A DNA stretch of 64,000 bases. It comes from Pseudomonas sp. B6002 (lineage in GTDB: Bacteria > Pseudomonadota > Gammaproteobacteria > Pseudomonadales > Pseudomonadaceae). This document shows, piece by piece, positions 28,457 through 37,179 of the stretch (the first letter of the stretch is position 1; each line of letters begins with the position of its first letter). The notes under the pieces are model-generated. The model worked only from the letters and a program-made list of their open reading frames with translations. It was not told the origin of the DNA and made no database searches. The stretch covers positions 112,947-176,946 of the forward strand of contig NZ_JACAOY010000014.1 in NCBI RefSeq assembly GCF_013385985.1. The letters are read 5' to 3'. Both the position numbers and the translations under genes were made by a program.

Positions 28457-29374
28457 TCAGGGTTGCATGAGCTGGTTCCATTGCGCCTTGTGGCCGTTAC
28501 TTTTGCCTGCCGGGGGCACGAACAACTGGCACGGCGGCGGGTTCGATGGGCACATGGCGGCCACCTGGTCCCAGGTGTCCTTCGGGTCCGGGGTGGCGAT
28601 GCGGAAGTTGGTGTAGTTCTGGCTCACGATGGGCGCGTTGGCGACACTGGTATCCCCCGAGAAAAAGAATGACTGCGGCTGCCGGTAGGGCGGGCTGCCG
28701 GTGGCTTGTTTGTTGAAGGCGTAGCCAAACAGGATCGGCCCTGCGGGTGATTTGAGGTCCATGGCATAGGCTTGCAGGCTGCCGCCCAGGTGTTTGCTGC
28801 GGTCGGCGCTGTAGGGCAGGTGCTCGATGAAGCTTTGCCGTGGCGGGTGGTTCATCGGCGAGAACATGCAGCAGGCCGGCATGTCTTTCGGGCGGTCTTG
28901 CGGGTAAGTGAGGAAGTAAGCCTTGTTGCCCAGGGACACGAAGGTGCAGGTGTAGTTGTTGTCCTTGATAGGAAAGATCGGCAGGCAGTACTTCTCGTAG
29001 TGCTCCATCATCGCGCCGAACCCGTCGCCGTCCGCCGGGATGTAGGTGGTGTCGTAGTAGCTGGTGCCCTTGGACACGGTGTAGTCGGCCGGCGTCAGGG
29101 TGGAGGGCGGGTCACTGTAGGGCGGCGGGTTTTTCTGGTAGTTGTGGATCACCCGGTACATGGTCCAGTCGCTGATCCATTGCGCGGGGAAGAAGGGATC
29201 GGACGGATCGCTGGGCGTACGTTTGGCGATGCAGTTGCCATTTTTTTTAGTGCAGCCTTCGCTGTTGTGTACCCCATTGGTGAAATACACCGCGCCGCTG
29301 TCATTGGCAGCAAATGCCGCGGGGCTGAGCAGCAGCACCAGCAGCAAGAATCGACGCAAGAAGTTGGCGTTCAT
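28457..29374 (-). CDS. Secreted Cys-containing protein of unknown function in ebo operon
   Basis: A 305-residue exported protein with signal peptide (RRFLLLVLLLSPAAFA). Cysteines occur in EGCTKKNGNC, KYCLPIF, YTCTF, PACCMFS and the C-terminal AAMCPSNPPPCQ, suggesting disulfides or metal binding. It has no haem motif. ATG 29374 is used; the longer frame upstream only covers the intergenic gap. It lies between the two paralogous cytochrome/VioB-like pairs. I do not recognise the family. Confidence 0.75.
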   Translation of the reverse strand: MNANFLRRFLLLVLLLSPAAFAANDSGAVYFTNGVHNSEGCTKKNGNCIAKRTPSDPSDPFFPAQWISDWTMYRVIHNYQKNPPPYSDPPSTLTPADYTVSKGTSYYDTTYIPADGDGFGAMMEHYEKYCLPIFPIKDNNYTCTFVSLGNKAYFLTYPQDRPKDMPACCMFSPMNHPPRQSFIEHLPYSADRSKHLGGSLQAYAMDLKSPAGPILFGYAFNKQATGSPPYRQPQSFFFSGDTSVANAPIVSQNYTNFRIATPDPKDTWDQVAAMCPSNPPPCQLFVPPAGKSNGHKAQWNQLMQP

Positions 29375-29436
29375 ATGACACTCCTGTGCAGTACCGGGTG
29401 ACGCTGGCGTCACCCGGTGGTCCTGGCGTAACAGCG

Positions 29437-31800
29437 TTATTGGTAGTCGCTCATGCTGAGCGGCACGGGTGGGTAATTGCGTTTCACCAAGGCCTGCGCC
29501 CATAGCTCCAGCACGGCGCGACGGCTTTGCGGCATGTCGCGGGTGATGGGCATCGCCAGGGTGCTTTCCTCTTGGTATTCCTTGCTGATCAGCACGATTA
29601 GCTGGTCTATAGCGCCTTCGATCCGGGTCAGGGAATTGAGCGGCATGAACTTGTTCATGATCGGGTAGAGGTAGTAATAGGGTTTGAGGATGAAGGGGAA
29701 GATAAAGGTCTCCCAGATCACCGTGCTCGCGTCCTCGCGCTGGTAAATGGCGTTCCAGGCCGTGACGAAAGCCTTCTGCAGTTCGGGTTCCAGCGGCAGC
29801 ACCCGCAGCGGTGCGAGGAAGTCGACATAGGCTTCGGCGAGCGGGAAACTGAAGGGAATACCCGGCGCCTGCTGACCTTCCTGCACGAAGAAGCGCAGGG
29901 TTGGAAAGCCCGGTGCTTGGCCCGTGACCGTCAACCGGGCAATCCCATTGGCATCGGTTTGCACAGAGGTCACGTTGTATTGCACGGCGCTGTTGAGCGG
30001 GTCGTCCAGGACGCCTTGGCGGCTGATCGGGTTGGAGAACGCCAAAGTAGGCTGCAGGGACACTGCGGCGGGTGTCTTCAAATAGGTCTGATAGGTCACC
30101 GGTTGCGTCGTGTCTGTGTTTTCGGCGGGCAGTATCGACATGAGCTGGCGGCCGGTGCCTTCGGTCAGCATCGTCGGCAGTGCGGACGTGCCCTTGAATT
30201 GGGGCAGGTTGGCAGTGTTGTTCGCGAAGTTGGAGGGATCATTGTTGAACAGCGTGAAGTCGGCCGCATTGCTGAACGTCAGGTAATAGTCGGTGGTGCA
30301 CAGCATGTAGGCATTGCCGTATTCGGCGACCCATAAGGTGGTGCCGGCCGGTGCCGGCTGGCCATTGCGTTGCACCATGATCTGCAGTGTCTGGGTGGCA
30401 CCGACGTCGATGAAACTGCCGCTCTCGATCACCTCGGCAGTCCATTCTTGTTGAGTGGCGGCGACTGCATTCGGGCTGCCCAGCAATTGCAGTTCCAGCG
30501 TGCCGCTTTGCAGCAGGGTCTGCGCCGCCACGGTGAAGGGTAGGTCGAGCAGGCCCGAGCGTTGGTCGAACTGCGTCTGTTGGTAATCGGCATAGCTGAA
30601 GCGGGCCAATTCGTTGAACTGCGTGCCCTGGCGGATGCCAACCGCGTAGTCGCCCGCCAGGTATTTGGCCGCCACAGGGATGGGGGCGCTTTTGTCGACC
30701 GGATAGAACGCAAACGTGTTGCCCAGATCCAGCGACAAGGTGTTGCCATGGATCTGCGCCGAGGTCACGCCGAGCTGTACCTGTTTCGGGGTGTCCCCGG
30801 GGGTGATGTGAATCGGCACTTTGGCAGCCGGCACCAGGCGCATGCCGGCAGGTGCGGTGGGGAACTCATCCTCGAACCACAAGCCCAGGGTGCCGACCGT
30901 ACGGCTGTAAGCGGGGTTGAAGAAAATATCGCCGACGTTATCCAGCCCCTGCTGGTACATGGCCTGCACCTTGGCCAGGGCCTCGGGGCTTGAGGAATGA
31001 GTGTCGATGGGCGGGAAGTCATTGAGGATGCCGTTCTTGTCGTAGCACGTGAGGTACGTCGTGAAACGGAACATCAGGCCCTTGGCGTTTTGCTGCTGCA
31101 TCTGTGCTTGCAGGTTTTTCAGCAGGGCCGAATCGCCCACTGCCCATGCCAGGTTTTCTTTCGGGAAACAGGTCTGCCAGGTCGTGGTGACGTAGCTCAG
31201 GCCGCCGAGGCCGGCCCATTTGAAGTTCAGCAGACGGTCGAGCATGCGATGCTCGCGGTTCAGGGTCAGGCCGCATTGCGGAGTGCCCAGCACCAGCTTG
31301 TCGAAGTACAGCGCGGTAAAGGTGTTCTGCCACGGGCTCACGTCGACAAAGCGCGCCGCTGTGGGGCCTGCGCCGCCAAAGGGATTGCCCACCAGTTGAT
31401 AGGGCTGGTTGATCAAGGAATCGGTAGCGACATAGCCACCGTCGGGCAGTTCGCCGCCGCTGATCACCGATTGGGTCTGTTGGTAGCTCACCGTGCCGCA
31501 GGCGTTGTCGCCGAACAGGTTCCATTCGCCGGGGATCATCGGCGTGGTCACTTGTGGGGCATTGCCCGGTACTTGCAGCACATAGTCGGGGATCTGGTTG
31601 ACCGGCAGCGGCGCAATCGTCCAGGGCAGCAGTGTGCTGGCCGCATTGAGCGGCGTAATGCCAAAAGACTCCAGGAACGGCCAGTTCATCTGCATCTTCA
31701 CCGCGTCATACACCGGGAACATGTCGTTGTTATTGGCCGTTGGCGGGTTCCAGAACATGTGGCCTTTGACGTAGATCCGAGGAAAATTCAATACGCTCAT
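29437..31800 (-). CDS. VioB N-terminal-like protein, copy 2
   Basis: A 787-residue protein without signal peptide. The N-terminus MSVLNFPRIYVKGHMFWNPP, continued by TAN, closely recalls the VioB start (MSILDFPRI...G...N.PTAN). Further shared landmarks are FVDVSPWQNTFTALYF at about 151-166, VGTLGLWFEDEFPTAPAGMR at about 302-321 (VioB has VGVVGLW...E...PAGR), GLLDLPF in the middle, and MPITRDMPQSRRAVLELW near the C-terminus. It is longer than copy 1 by about 185 residues in the central part and lacks a ferritin-like domain. It starts ten bases after the second CxxCH gene. Confidence 0.75.
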   Translation of the reverse strand: MSVLNFPRIYVKGHMFWNPPTANNNDMFPVYDAVKMQMNWPFLESFGITPLNAASTLLPWTIAPLPVNQIPDYVLQVPGNAPQVTTPMIPGEWNLFGDNACGTVSYQQTQSVISGGELPDGGYVATDSLINQPYQLVGNPFGGAGPTAARFVDVSPWQNTFTALYFDKLVLGTPQCGLTLNREHRMLDRLLNFKWAGLGGLSYVTTTWQTCFPKENLAWAVGDSALLKNLQAQMQQQNAKGLMFRFTTYLTCYDKNGILNDFPPIDTHSSSPEALAKVQAMYQQGLDNVGDIFFNPAYSRTVGTLGLWFEDEFPTAPAGMRLVPAAKVPIHITPGDTPKQVQLGVTSAQIHGNTLSLDLGNTFAFYPVDKSAPIPVAAKYLAGDYAVGIRQGTQFNELARFSYADYQQTQFDQRSGLLDLPFTVAAQTLLQSGTLELQLLGSPNAVAATQQEWTAEVIESGSFIDVGATQTLQIMVQRNGQPAPAGTTLWVAEYGNAYMLCTTDYYLTFSNAADFTLFNNDPSNFANNTANLPQFKGTSALPTMLTEGTGRQLMSILPAENTDTTQPVTYQTYLKTPAAVSLQPTLAFSNPISRQGVLDDPLNSAVQYNVTSVQTDANGIARLTVTGQAPGFPTLRFFVQEGQQAPGIPFSFPLAEAYVDFLAPLRVLPLEPELQKAFVTAWNAIYQREDASTVIWETFIFPFILKPYYYLYPIMNKFMPLNSLTRIEGAIDQLIVLISKEYQEESTLAMPITRDMPQSRRAVLELWAQALVKRNYPPVPLSMSDYQ

Positions 31801-31810
31801 GTCAGGCTCC

Positions 31811-32950
31811 TTAACGTTGCCACTGGGCGCGTTTGAGCGACCAGACAAAGTCCAGTTTGTGGTAACCGACGAAGTCGGCGGCCGGCAACTCGGCGGTGGG
31901 GTAGACGATGCCGCCCTGTTGCTTCAGGGCGAAATTGAAGTAGCCCTGCTTGGGCGAGTACGCCGCCGTGCCGTGGCAGGCAAAACACGACGACTCGCTC
32001 TGGAACGCCGACTCCAGTTGGGAGTTGGCCAGCAGGGTGGGGTTGGTTTCCGACTGCACGCCGATCAACTCGTACTGCGCCAATGTCGGGTTGGCGGCCT
32101 GGAAGCTGGTGTTCACCGGTTGCGCCGCCGCCGTCGGGCCGGTGCTGTTGGTCATCGGGGTGGCCGGCGTCGCGTTGGTCACCGTGTATTTGCTGTTGTT
32201 GACGTTTTCAAAGGTGGTCCAGACCCAGTTGGGGTTCAGCTTGTTGATCACGTGCAACCCGCTCAATGCGGCGTAACCCACCTGGTAGGTGCTGCCTTGC
32301 TGGTAGTAGGCCTGGGCGATGTAATAACCGTCGTTGGCCAGTTGCTGTTGATAGGTGGCGTCGCTGCCGATCCACAGCCACGCGGCCTTGAGTTCCCAGG
32401 CGGTGGAGGGGAAGTTCAGGTCACTGGTGAGCGCCGCCTGGCCGTTCACGTTGTAGACCTTCTGTTGGACGATGTAGTTGAACGTGTCCTGGCCCATCAG
32501 CAACTGAAAGCGCACCGCCTGGCCTTTCTCGGCAGCCGGCACCTGGCCGCCCATTTGCAGGATCAGCCCGTCCACCTGCTGCGTGGCGTTGAGGTTGTGA
32601 AACAGGCGGCTGGTGTTCATGCCCAGCGCTTTGGCCTGCGTGAGCACGGCGGCGGGCACCGGCACGCGCTGGGCATATGGCAGCGGTTGGGCGCCATTTT
32701 TCAGGTAGACCTGGTCTGACGGTTTCAGCGTTTCCCAGACCCGGTCCGGGCTTTGCGTGGACGCGGGCTGGTTGAGGCAGGCGAACCAGTTCCAGGCCAG
32801 TGTCTCGGGGCTCTGGGTGAACAGGGTTCGGGTGGCGTTGACGTTGCCTCCAAACTGCAAAAAGTTGCTGCAATCGAAGGTGCTGGGGGCCTGGGCCTGG
32901 GCCAATCCGGCCAGTGCACTCAGGACAGTGATTGATAAGGCTCGCCGCAT
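31811..32950 (-). CDS. Secreted monohaem c-type cytochrome-like protein, copy 2
   Basis: A 379-residue exported protein; the signal peptide is MRRALSITVLSALAGLAQAQA. The haem c motif CFACH lies at 322-326. It shares LAWNWFACLNQPA, DTFNYIVQQKVYN, WELKAAWLW and GLHVINKLNPNWVWTTFENV with the protein at 27180-28430, so the two are clearly paralogous. ATG 32950 lies 31 bases inside the end of eboF, which indicates translational coupling and joins this half of the cluster to the ebo genes. Confidence 0.78.
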   Translation of the reverse strand: MRRALSITVLSALAGLAQAQAPSTFDCSNFLQFGGNVNATRTLFTQSPETLAWNWFACLNQPASTQSPDRVWETLKPSDQVYLKNGAQPLPYAQRVPVPAAVLTQAKALGMNTSRLFHNLNATQQVDGLILQMGGQVPAAEKGQAVRFQLLMGQDTFNYIVQQKVYNVNGQAALTSDLNFPSTAWELKAAWLWIGSDATYQQQLANDGYYIAQAYYQQGSTYQVGYAALSGLHVINKLNPNWVWTTFENVNNSKYTVTNATPATPMTNSTGPTAAAQPVNTSFQAANPTLAQYELIGVQSETNPTLLANSQLESAFQSESSCFACHGTAAYSPKQGYFNFALKQQGGIVYPTAELPAADFVGYHKLDFVWSLKRAQWQR

Positions 32951-34365
32951 GGAAGCTCCTTGGCTGTGGCCAGTTCGGTGTGTGGGCGCCCCAGGAAGTG
33001 TTCCAGGAGCAGTTGCTTGACTGCCGTCGCCGCAAGCTGCTGCGGCAACGCCAGGTCGCAATTGGTGATCAACAACGGACCGCTCTGCAGGCTGCTCGGC
33101 AGGCGGCCATGGCTGCCACGGACCAGGCGGGTGTCCAGCGGGATCAGGTCCATGTAGTAGCGAAAGCCGAGTTTTTTCTGCAGCAGACGGCGCGCGACTT
33201 TCAGCCGGGGGAAGCGGATGGCCGGGTCGACAAACAGCTCCAGCGGGTCGTAGCCGGGCTTGCGGTGGATGTCCACGGTGCGCGCAAAATCCGGGGCCTT
33301 GCGGTCATCCAGCCAGTAGTAGTAATCGAACCAAAACCCGGCGGCGGCCACCGCCACCAGCTCGCCGCTGCGCGGGTGGTCCAGGTGCCAGGCGCGCTGC
33401 TCGGTTTTATCCAGCACCTGCTCGATGCCTGGCTGGCGCTGCAACAGGGCTTTGACGCGGGGAATGTCCTGCGCCTGCTTCACATAAACATGCGCGATTT
33501 GATGATCGGCCACCGCGAACGCCGCACTGGCCCCGGCGTCGAGCAGTTCCCAACTGAGGGATTGGCGCACCTGCAACAGGCCTTCGTCGCGCAGCACACG
33601 GTTGATCGAGATCGATTGCTCGACTGCTTCAATGCCGTACTCGGAGAGCACCATCACCGCTGCCCCTTGTGCCTCGGCGAACGCCAGCAAGCGCCCGACT
33701 TCCAGGTCGATGGCGCGCACTTCATCGGCAATCGAGGGGTGGTCGGGGCCCACGCGTTGCAGGCTGTAGTCCAGGTGAGGCAGGTAGATCAATTGCAGGT
33801 GCGGCCGATTGAGCTGGAATTCGGCCATGGCGCAATCGACGATCCAGCGGCTGGAGCGAATGCCCGCCGCTGGCCCCCAGAAGCCGGGAAACGGAAACTC
33901 GCCGATCTGCTCTTCAATCTGGGCGTGCAGCTCGGGCGGCGACGAATACAGGCCGAACTGTTTGCGCCCGTCGGCGGGGTAATGGGGGCGCGGGGTGATC
34001 GCGGCGTCCACGTCGGCGTACATGTTGTACCACCAGAACAATTGGCTGCAGCGAAACCCCGGCAGCGCGCGCTTGAGGGTGTGCCAGACCTTTTCACCCT
34101 GGATCAGTGCGTTGGGTTGCAGCCAGAACTTCACCTCGGCCTGGTCGCGAAAGTACCAGCCGTTACCGACGATACCGTGGGCCGACGGCGGTGTGCCGGT
34201 GAGGATCGAGGCTTGCACCGTCGATGTGACGGCCGGGAACACCGGTTGCAAGTGGGCCATCTGCGCGGTCTTGAGCAGCTTGTTGATATGCGGCGTGGCC
34301 TCGCCGAGCAAGCCGGGCGTCAGCCCCACCACATTGATCAGCAGCAACGGTTGATCAGAGGGCAT
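32920..34365 (-). CDS. eboF: EboF-like nucleotide pyrophosphatase/phosphodiesterase family protein
   Basis: A 481-residue alkaline-phosphatase superfamily protein. LLINVVGLTPGLLG at the start, PAVTSTVQASILTGTPPSAH (nucleophile loop) and HGIVGNGW are typical of the type I phosphodiesterase branch, and IYLPHLDYSLQRVGPDHP supplies metal ligands. The usual SDHG metal motif reads LSEYGIE here, so the second site may be altered. No signal peptide. In the ebo set this member is EboF; its chemistry is not established. It overlaps eboE by 11 bases. Confidence 0.85.
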   Translation of the reverse strand: MPSDQPLLLINVVGLTPGLLGEATPHINKLLKTAQMAHLQPVFPAVTSTVQASILTGTPPSAHGIVGNGWYFRDQAEVKFWLQPNALIQGEKVWHTLKRALPGFRCSQLFWWYNMYADVDAAITPRPHYPADGRKQFGLYSSPPELHAQIEEQIGEFPFPGFWGPAAGIRSSRWIVDCAMAEFQLNRPHLQLIYLPHLDYSLQRVGPDHPSIADEVRAIDLEVGRLLAFAEAQGAAVMVLSEYGIEAVEQSISINRVLRDEGLLQVRQSLSWELLDAGASAAFAVADHQIAHVYVKQAQDIPRVKALLQRQPGIEQVLDKTEQRAWHLDHPRSGELVAVAAAGFWFDYYYWLDDRKAPDFARTVDIHRKPGYDPLELFVDPAIRFPRLKVARRLLQKKLGFRYYMDLIPLDTRLVRGSHGRLPSSLQSGPLLITNCDLALPQQLAATAVKQLLLEHFLGRPHTELATAKELPCGEPYQSLS

Positions 34366-35575
34366 GGGCGTACGCCTCCTGCACCGGGGAACGCAGCAGG
34401 TTGCGTTGACGCAGCTGCGTCTCGACCCAGGTCAGCTCGGCGGCGATGCCCGCCAACTGGGCCGGTTCGGAGGCGGGCCGCAGCTCGGCGGGCAGCACGC
34501 CCCAGCTGTAGGTCTCCACCTCCAGCACCGGGCGAAACTCTGGATGGGCCGCCAGGTAGTCGAAGGTTTGCGCCAATGCCACCTGGCTGCCGCTGAGTTC
34601 GGGCAGCAACAAGTGTTCGCTGAACAGCGGCACGTGGAAGTGAATGCGCAGCTCGCGATAACTGTCACAACCCGCCAGGGCGGCGGGCAAGTCCGGCCAG
34701 GCGACCACTCGGCCCTGCGCATCCAGGGCTTTGACCTGATGCAGGTAGACTGCTTCGGCAAAGGTCGCCAGGGTGTCGAGTACCCGCTGGCGCCGCGCAT
34801 CCCCTTGCGGCGGCAGGCGACAGATCATCGCGTTGGAGAGCTGGATCTTGCCCACCGGCACCCGGGCCTGGCGCAGGCGGTCCAGGGATTGATAGCAGTC
34901 CTCGAACATCACCGCCTGGTGGCACACGTCAAAACACAGCGCCAGGTAGGCATGGTTCGGATCCGTCACGCGCCGCTGCTGGAAGAAGGCGATGGCCTGT
35001 TCGGTGGTTTCCAGCACGCAGTCCGGCTCCATCTCCAGGCAGAACACGATCTTCTTGCCGGTTTCCCGGTGCAGGTCGGCGAGGGCGGCGGTGAGCCGGT
35101 TGAGGTGCTCGTCAGCCCGCCGTTGCAAGGCAGGCGTCCAGGTGGCGGCATAACCCAGCGGCACGCTGGAAATCACGCCCTGGCGGCAGCCGGCCGGCAA
35201 GGCGTCGGCGAGGATACGCGCCAGGTCCAGGCTGTAGGCCAGCCGTTGCGGGTCGGCCCAGTCTGGCAGGTAGACCTCGGCTTTCACCGCGCCCTGATGG
35301 AACTCACCGTAGGGAAAGCCGTTCAACGAGGTCAGGCGCACGCCACTGGTGTGCAGCAGCTTGAGGAAGTGCGCCCGTGCCGAGGCGTCGCGCAATTGCT
35401 CGGCAGCGCGGGCGCAGATCCACAGGCCGCTGTCCTGTTCCAGCAACCCGCGCAGGCTGCGCACGCCCTGGAAATGCTGCGCGATGGACGCGCTGAGCCC
35501 GGCGAGGTCACGGGTGGGGTGCACGTTGCTGCAATAGCCGACCTGGGCGGCCGTCCAGCCGCTGGCGGCACTCAT
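34355..35575 (-). CDS. eboE: EboE-like TIM-barrel metabolite traffic protein
   Basis: A 406-residue soluble protein resembling sugar-phosphate isomerase/AP endonuclease-2 barrels: YCSNVHPTRDL at the start, SLNGFPYGEFH, VFCLEMEPDCVLE and ALCFDVCHQAV with the acidic and histidine positions expected of a metal-binding barrel, and FHVPLF and VLEVETYSWGVLP near the end. This is the EboE family. ATG 35575 overlaps the eboB stop by four bases. The substrate is unknown. Confidence 0.87.
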   Translation of the reverse strand: MSAASGWTAAQVGYCSNVHPTRDLAGLSASIAQHFQGVRSLRGLLEQDSGLWICARAAEQLRDASARAHFLKLLHTSGVRLTSLNGFPYGEFHQGAVKAEVYLPDWADPQRLAYSLDLARILADALPAGCRQGVISSVPLGYAATWTPALQRRADEHLNRLTAALADLHRETGKKIVFCLEMEPDCVLETTEQAIAFFQQRRVTDPNHAYLALCFDVCHQAVMFEDCYQSLDRLRQARVPVGKIQLSNAMICRLPPQGDARRQRVLDTLATFAEAVYLHQVKALDAQGRVVAWPDLPAALAGCDSYRELRIHFHVPLFSEHLLLPELSGSQVALAQTFDYLAAHPEFRPVLEVETYSWGVLPAELRPASEPAQLAGIAAELTWVETQLRQRNLLRSPVQEAYAHAL

Positions 35576-36456
35576 TTGACCACCGGTTCCTGGCCGCGCA
35601 GGGCCGAGTTTTCCTGCCACTGTTTGCGCTGGTCGATGGGCAATGGGGTGCTGACCAGGGCCTTGTCCAGCTGGCCGCTCTGGGCGAAAAAGTCCACCGG
35701 GTTGTGGAACAGCACCTGCTCAACTTGGGCTTCGCTGAAGCCTGCGGCCAACATGGCCTGGCCGGTCTTGGGCACCTTGAGCGGGTCGCTGATGCCCCAG
35801 TCCGCCGCGCTGTTGACCACCATTTTTTCGGTGCCGTATTCCTTGAGCAGGGCCACCATGCGTTGCTCGGACATCTTGGTGTTGGGGTAGATCGAGTGGC
35901 CGCGCCAGCAGTCGCTGTCGAGTACCAGGGGCAGGGTGAGTTCGTTGAGGTGGTCGATGATCACCAGGTGCTCGGCAATCCCCACTTCGCGGACCACCGC
36001 CAGGGTGCGCTTGGTGCCGCCGATCTTGTCGCGGTGCGGTGTGTGCACCAGCACCGGCAGGTTGAATTGCTTGGCCAGCTCCAGTTGGGCAGCGAGAAAC
36101 CGGTCTTCTTCGGGCGTGATGTCGTCATAGCCGATTTCGCCCACCGCCACCACGCCGTCCTTGACCAGGTAGCGCGGCAAAATCTCCAGCACTTCATTGG
36201 CAATCGACAGGTCGTTGGCCTCCTTGGGGTTGAGGCCGATGGTGCAGAAGTGGTGGATGCCGAACATGCTCGCGCGAAAGCGCTCCCAACCGAGCAGCGT
36301 GTCGAAATAGTCGACGAAACTGCCGACGCTGGTGCGCGCCTGGCCCTGCCAGAACGCAGGTTCGATCACCCCGGTGATGCCAGCGGCGGCCATGTTCTGG
36401 TAGTCATCGGTGGTGCGGCTGACCATGTGGATATGCGGATCGAAGTACTTGAGCAT
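35572..36456 (-). CDS. eboB: EboB-like TatD-family metal-dependent hydrolase
   Basis: A 294-residue amidohydrolase-fold protein. DPHIHM at residues 6-11 gives the HxH metal pair, VGEIGYDD the bridging acid, LVHTPHRDK and IDHLNE further histidines, and NSAADWG the late aspartate. TatD-type nucleases share this pattern, but within ebo clusters the role is in handling an unknown metabolite. It starts 39 bases after eboA, the largest gap among the six ebo genes. Confidence 0.87.
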   Translation of the reverse strand: MLKYFDPHIHMVSRTTDDYQNMAAAGITGVIEPAFWQGQARTSVGSFVDYFDTLLGWERFRASMFGIHHFCTIGLNPKEANDLSIANEVLEILPRYLVKDGVVAVGEIGYDDITPEEDRFLAAQLELAKQFNLPVLVHTPHRDKIGGTKRTLAVVREVGIAEHLVIIDHLNELTLPLVLDSDCWRGHSIYPNTKMSEQRMVALLKEYGTEKMVVNSAADWGISDPLKVPKTGQAMLAAGFSEAQVEQVLFHNPVDFFAQSGQLDKALVSTPLPIDQRKQWQENSALRGQEPVVK

Positions 36457-36495
36457 GGTGAATCCTCGTCAAGGGAAAAGGGCAGGCGGTGGGGC

Positions 36496-37179
36496 TCAAT
36501 TCAGGTAGGCGTGCCATTCCGGTGGCAGGTGCAGGCCGCCCAGGCGCTGGCGTTGCGCGGGGCTGAGCAGGTGGAAGGCGATGGCGCGAGGCAGCCCGGG
36601 GGACACGGGGCGATCGGCCGCCAGTTGCTCGTCCAGCAGGTCGAGGGCGAGTTGGTTGAGGGTGACGCCCTGGCGTTGTTCCAGGCCGATCAGGCGCTCA
36701 ATGTCGAGGCCCATGCCAAGTGCTTTGAGCACAAGCTGGTGAAAGGCACGCTCGGGGTAATGTCGAGATGGGTAGGCGGTGTCCAGCGCCAGGGCGGCAA
36801 ACACCTGGGGGTTGCTGGTGCGCCCGGCCTGGAGCGCCAGTTCCAGGCACACACCCTCGCTGTCGAGCCAGTCGAGCGCCTTGAGGGTGGCGACTTTTTC
36901 GTGGTCGTCGCCCCACAGGAACAACTGGCGCAGCAACGCCGGACGCTCGTCGATGGGGGCTTGTTCAAGTAGCTGGGCCAGCAACACAGCACGTACCGAT
37001 TCGACGGCGGTGGCCGGCAGGTGGCGCTTGCATTGGCCACTCAACAGCGCCGCCGTGGTGGCGCTCGGCTGTTGGGCCAGTTGCACTTGTGCCTGCTGCC
37101 ACCACTGCAATTGGGTGGCATCCAGTTGCTCGGCCAACGTGTGGTGCTGTTCGGTGAGGCATTCGGGGCGCATGTTCAT
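36496..37179 (-). CDS. eboA: EboA-like metabolite traffic protein
   Basis: A 227-residue helical protein without signal peptide or membrane segment. The arrangement LLRQLFLWGDDHEKVATLKAL followed by ALALDTAYPSRHYPERAFHQ and VLKALGMGLDIERLIGLE fits EboA-domain proteins, whose biochemical function is unknown. ATG 37179 overlaps the eboC stop (ATGA); a second ATG two codons later is also possible. Assignment rests partly on its place between eboC and eboB. Confidence 0.82.
   Translation of the reverse strand: MNMRPECLTEQHHTLAEQLDATQLQWWQQAQVQLAQQPSATTAALLSGQCKRHLPATAVESVRAVLLAQLLEQAPIDERPALLRQLFLWGDDHEKVATLKALDWLDSEGVCLELALQAGRTSNPQVFAALALDTAYPSRHYPERAFHQLVLKALGMGLDIERLIGLEQRQGVTLNQLALDLLDEQLAADRPVSPGLPRAIAFHLLSPAQRQRLGGLHLPPEWHAYLN

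Noticed and set aside
25368-31800. A violacein or rebeccamycin pathway
   Set aside because: The VioB-like proteins have no neighbours resembling tryptophan oxidases (VioA/RebO), VioC, VioD or VioE, and lack the ferritin-like domain, so a violacein pathway is not supported.
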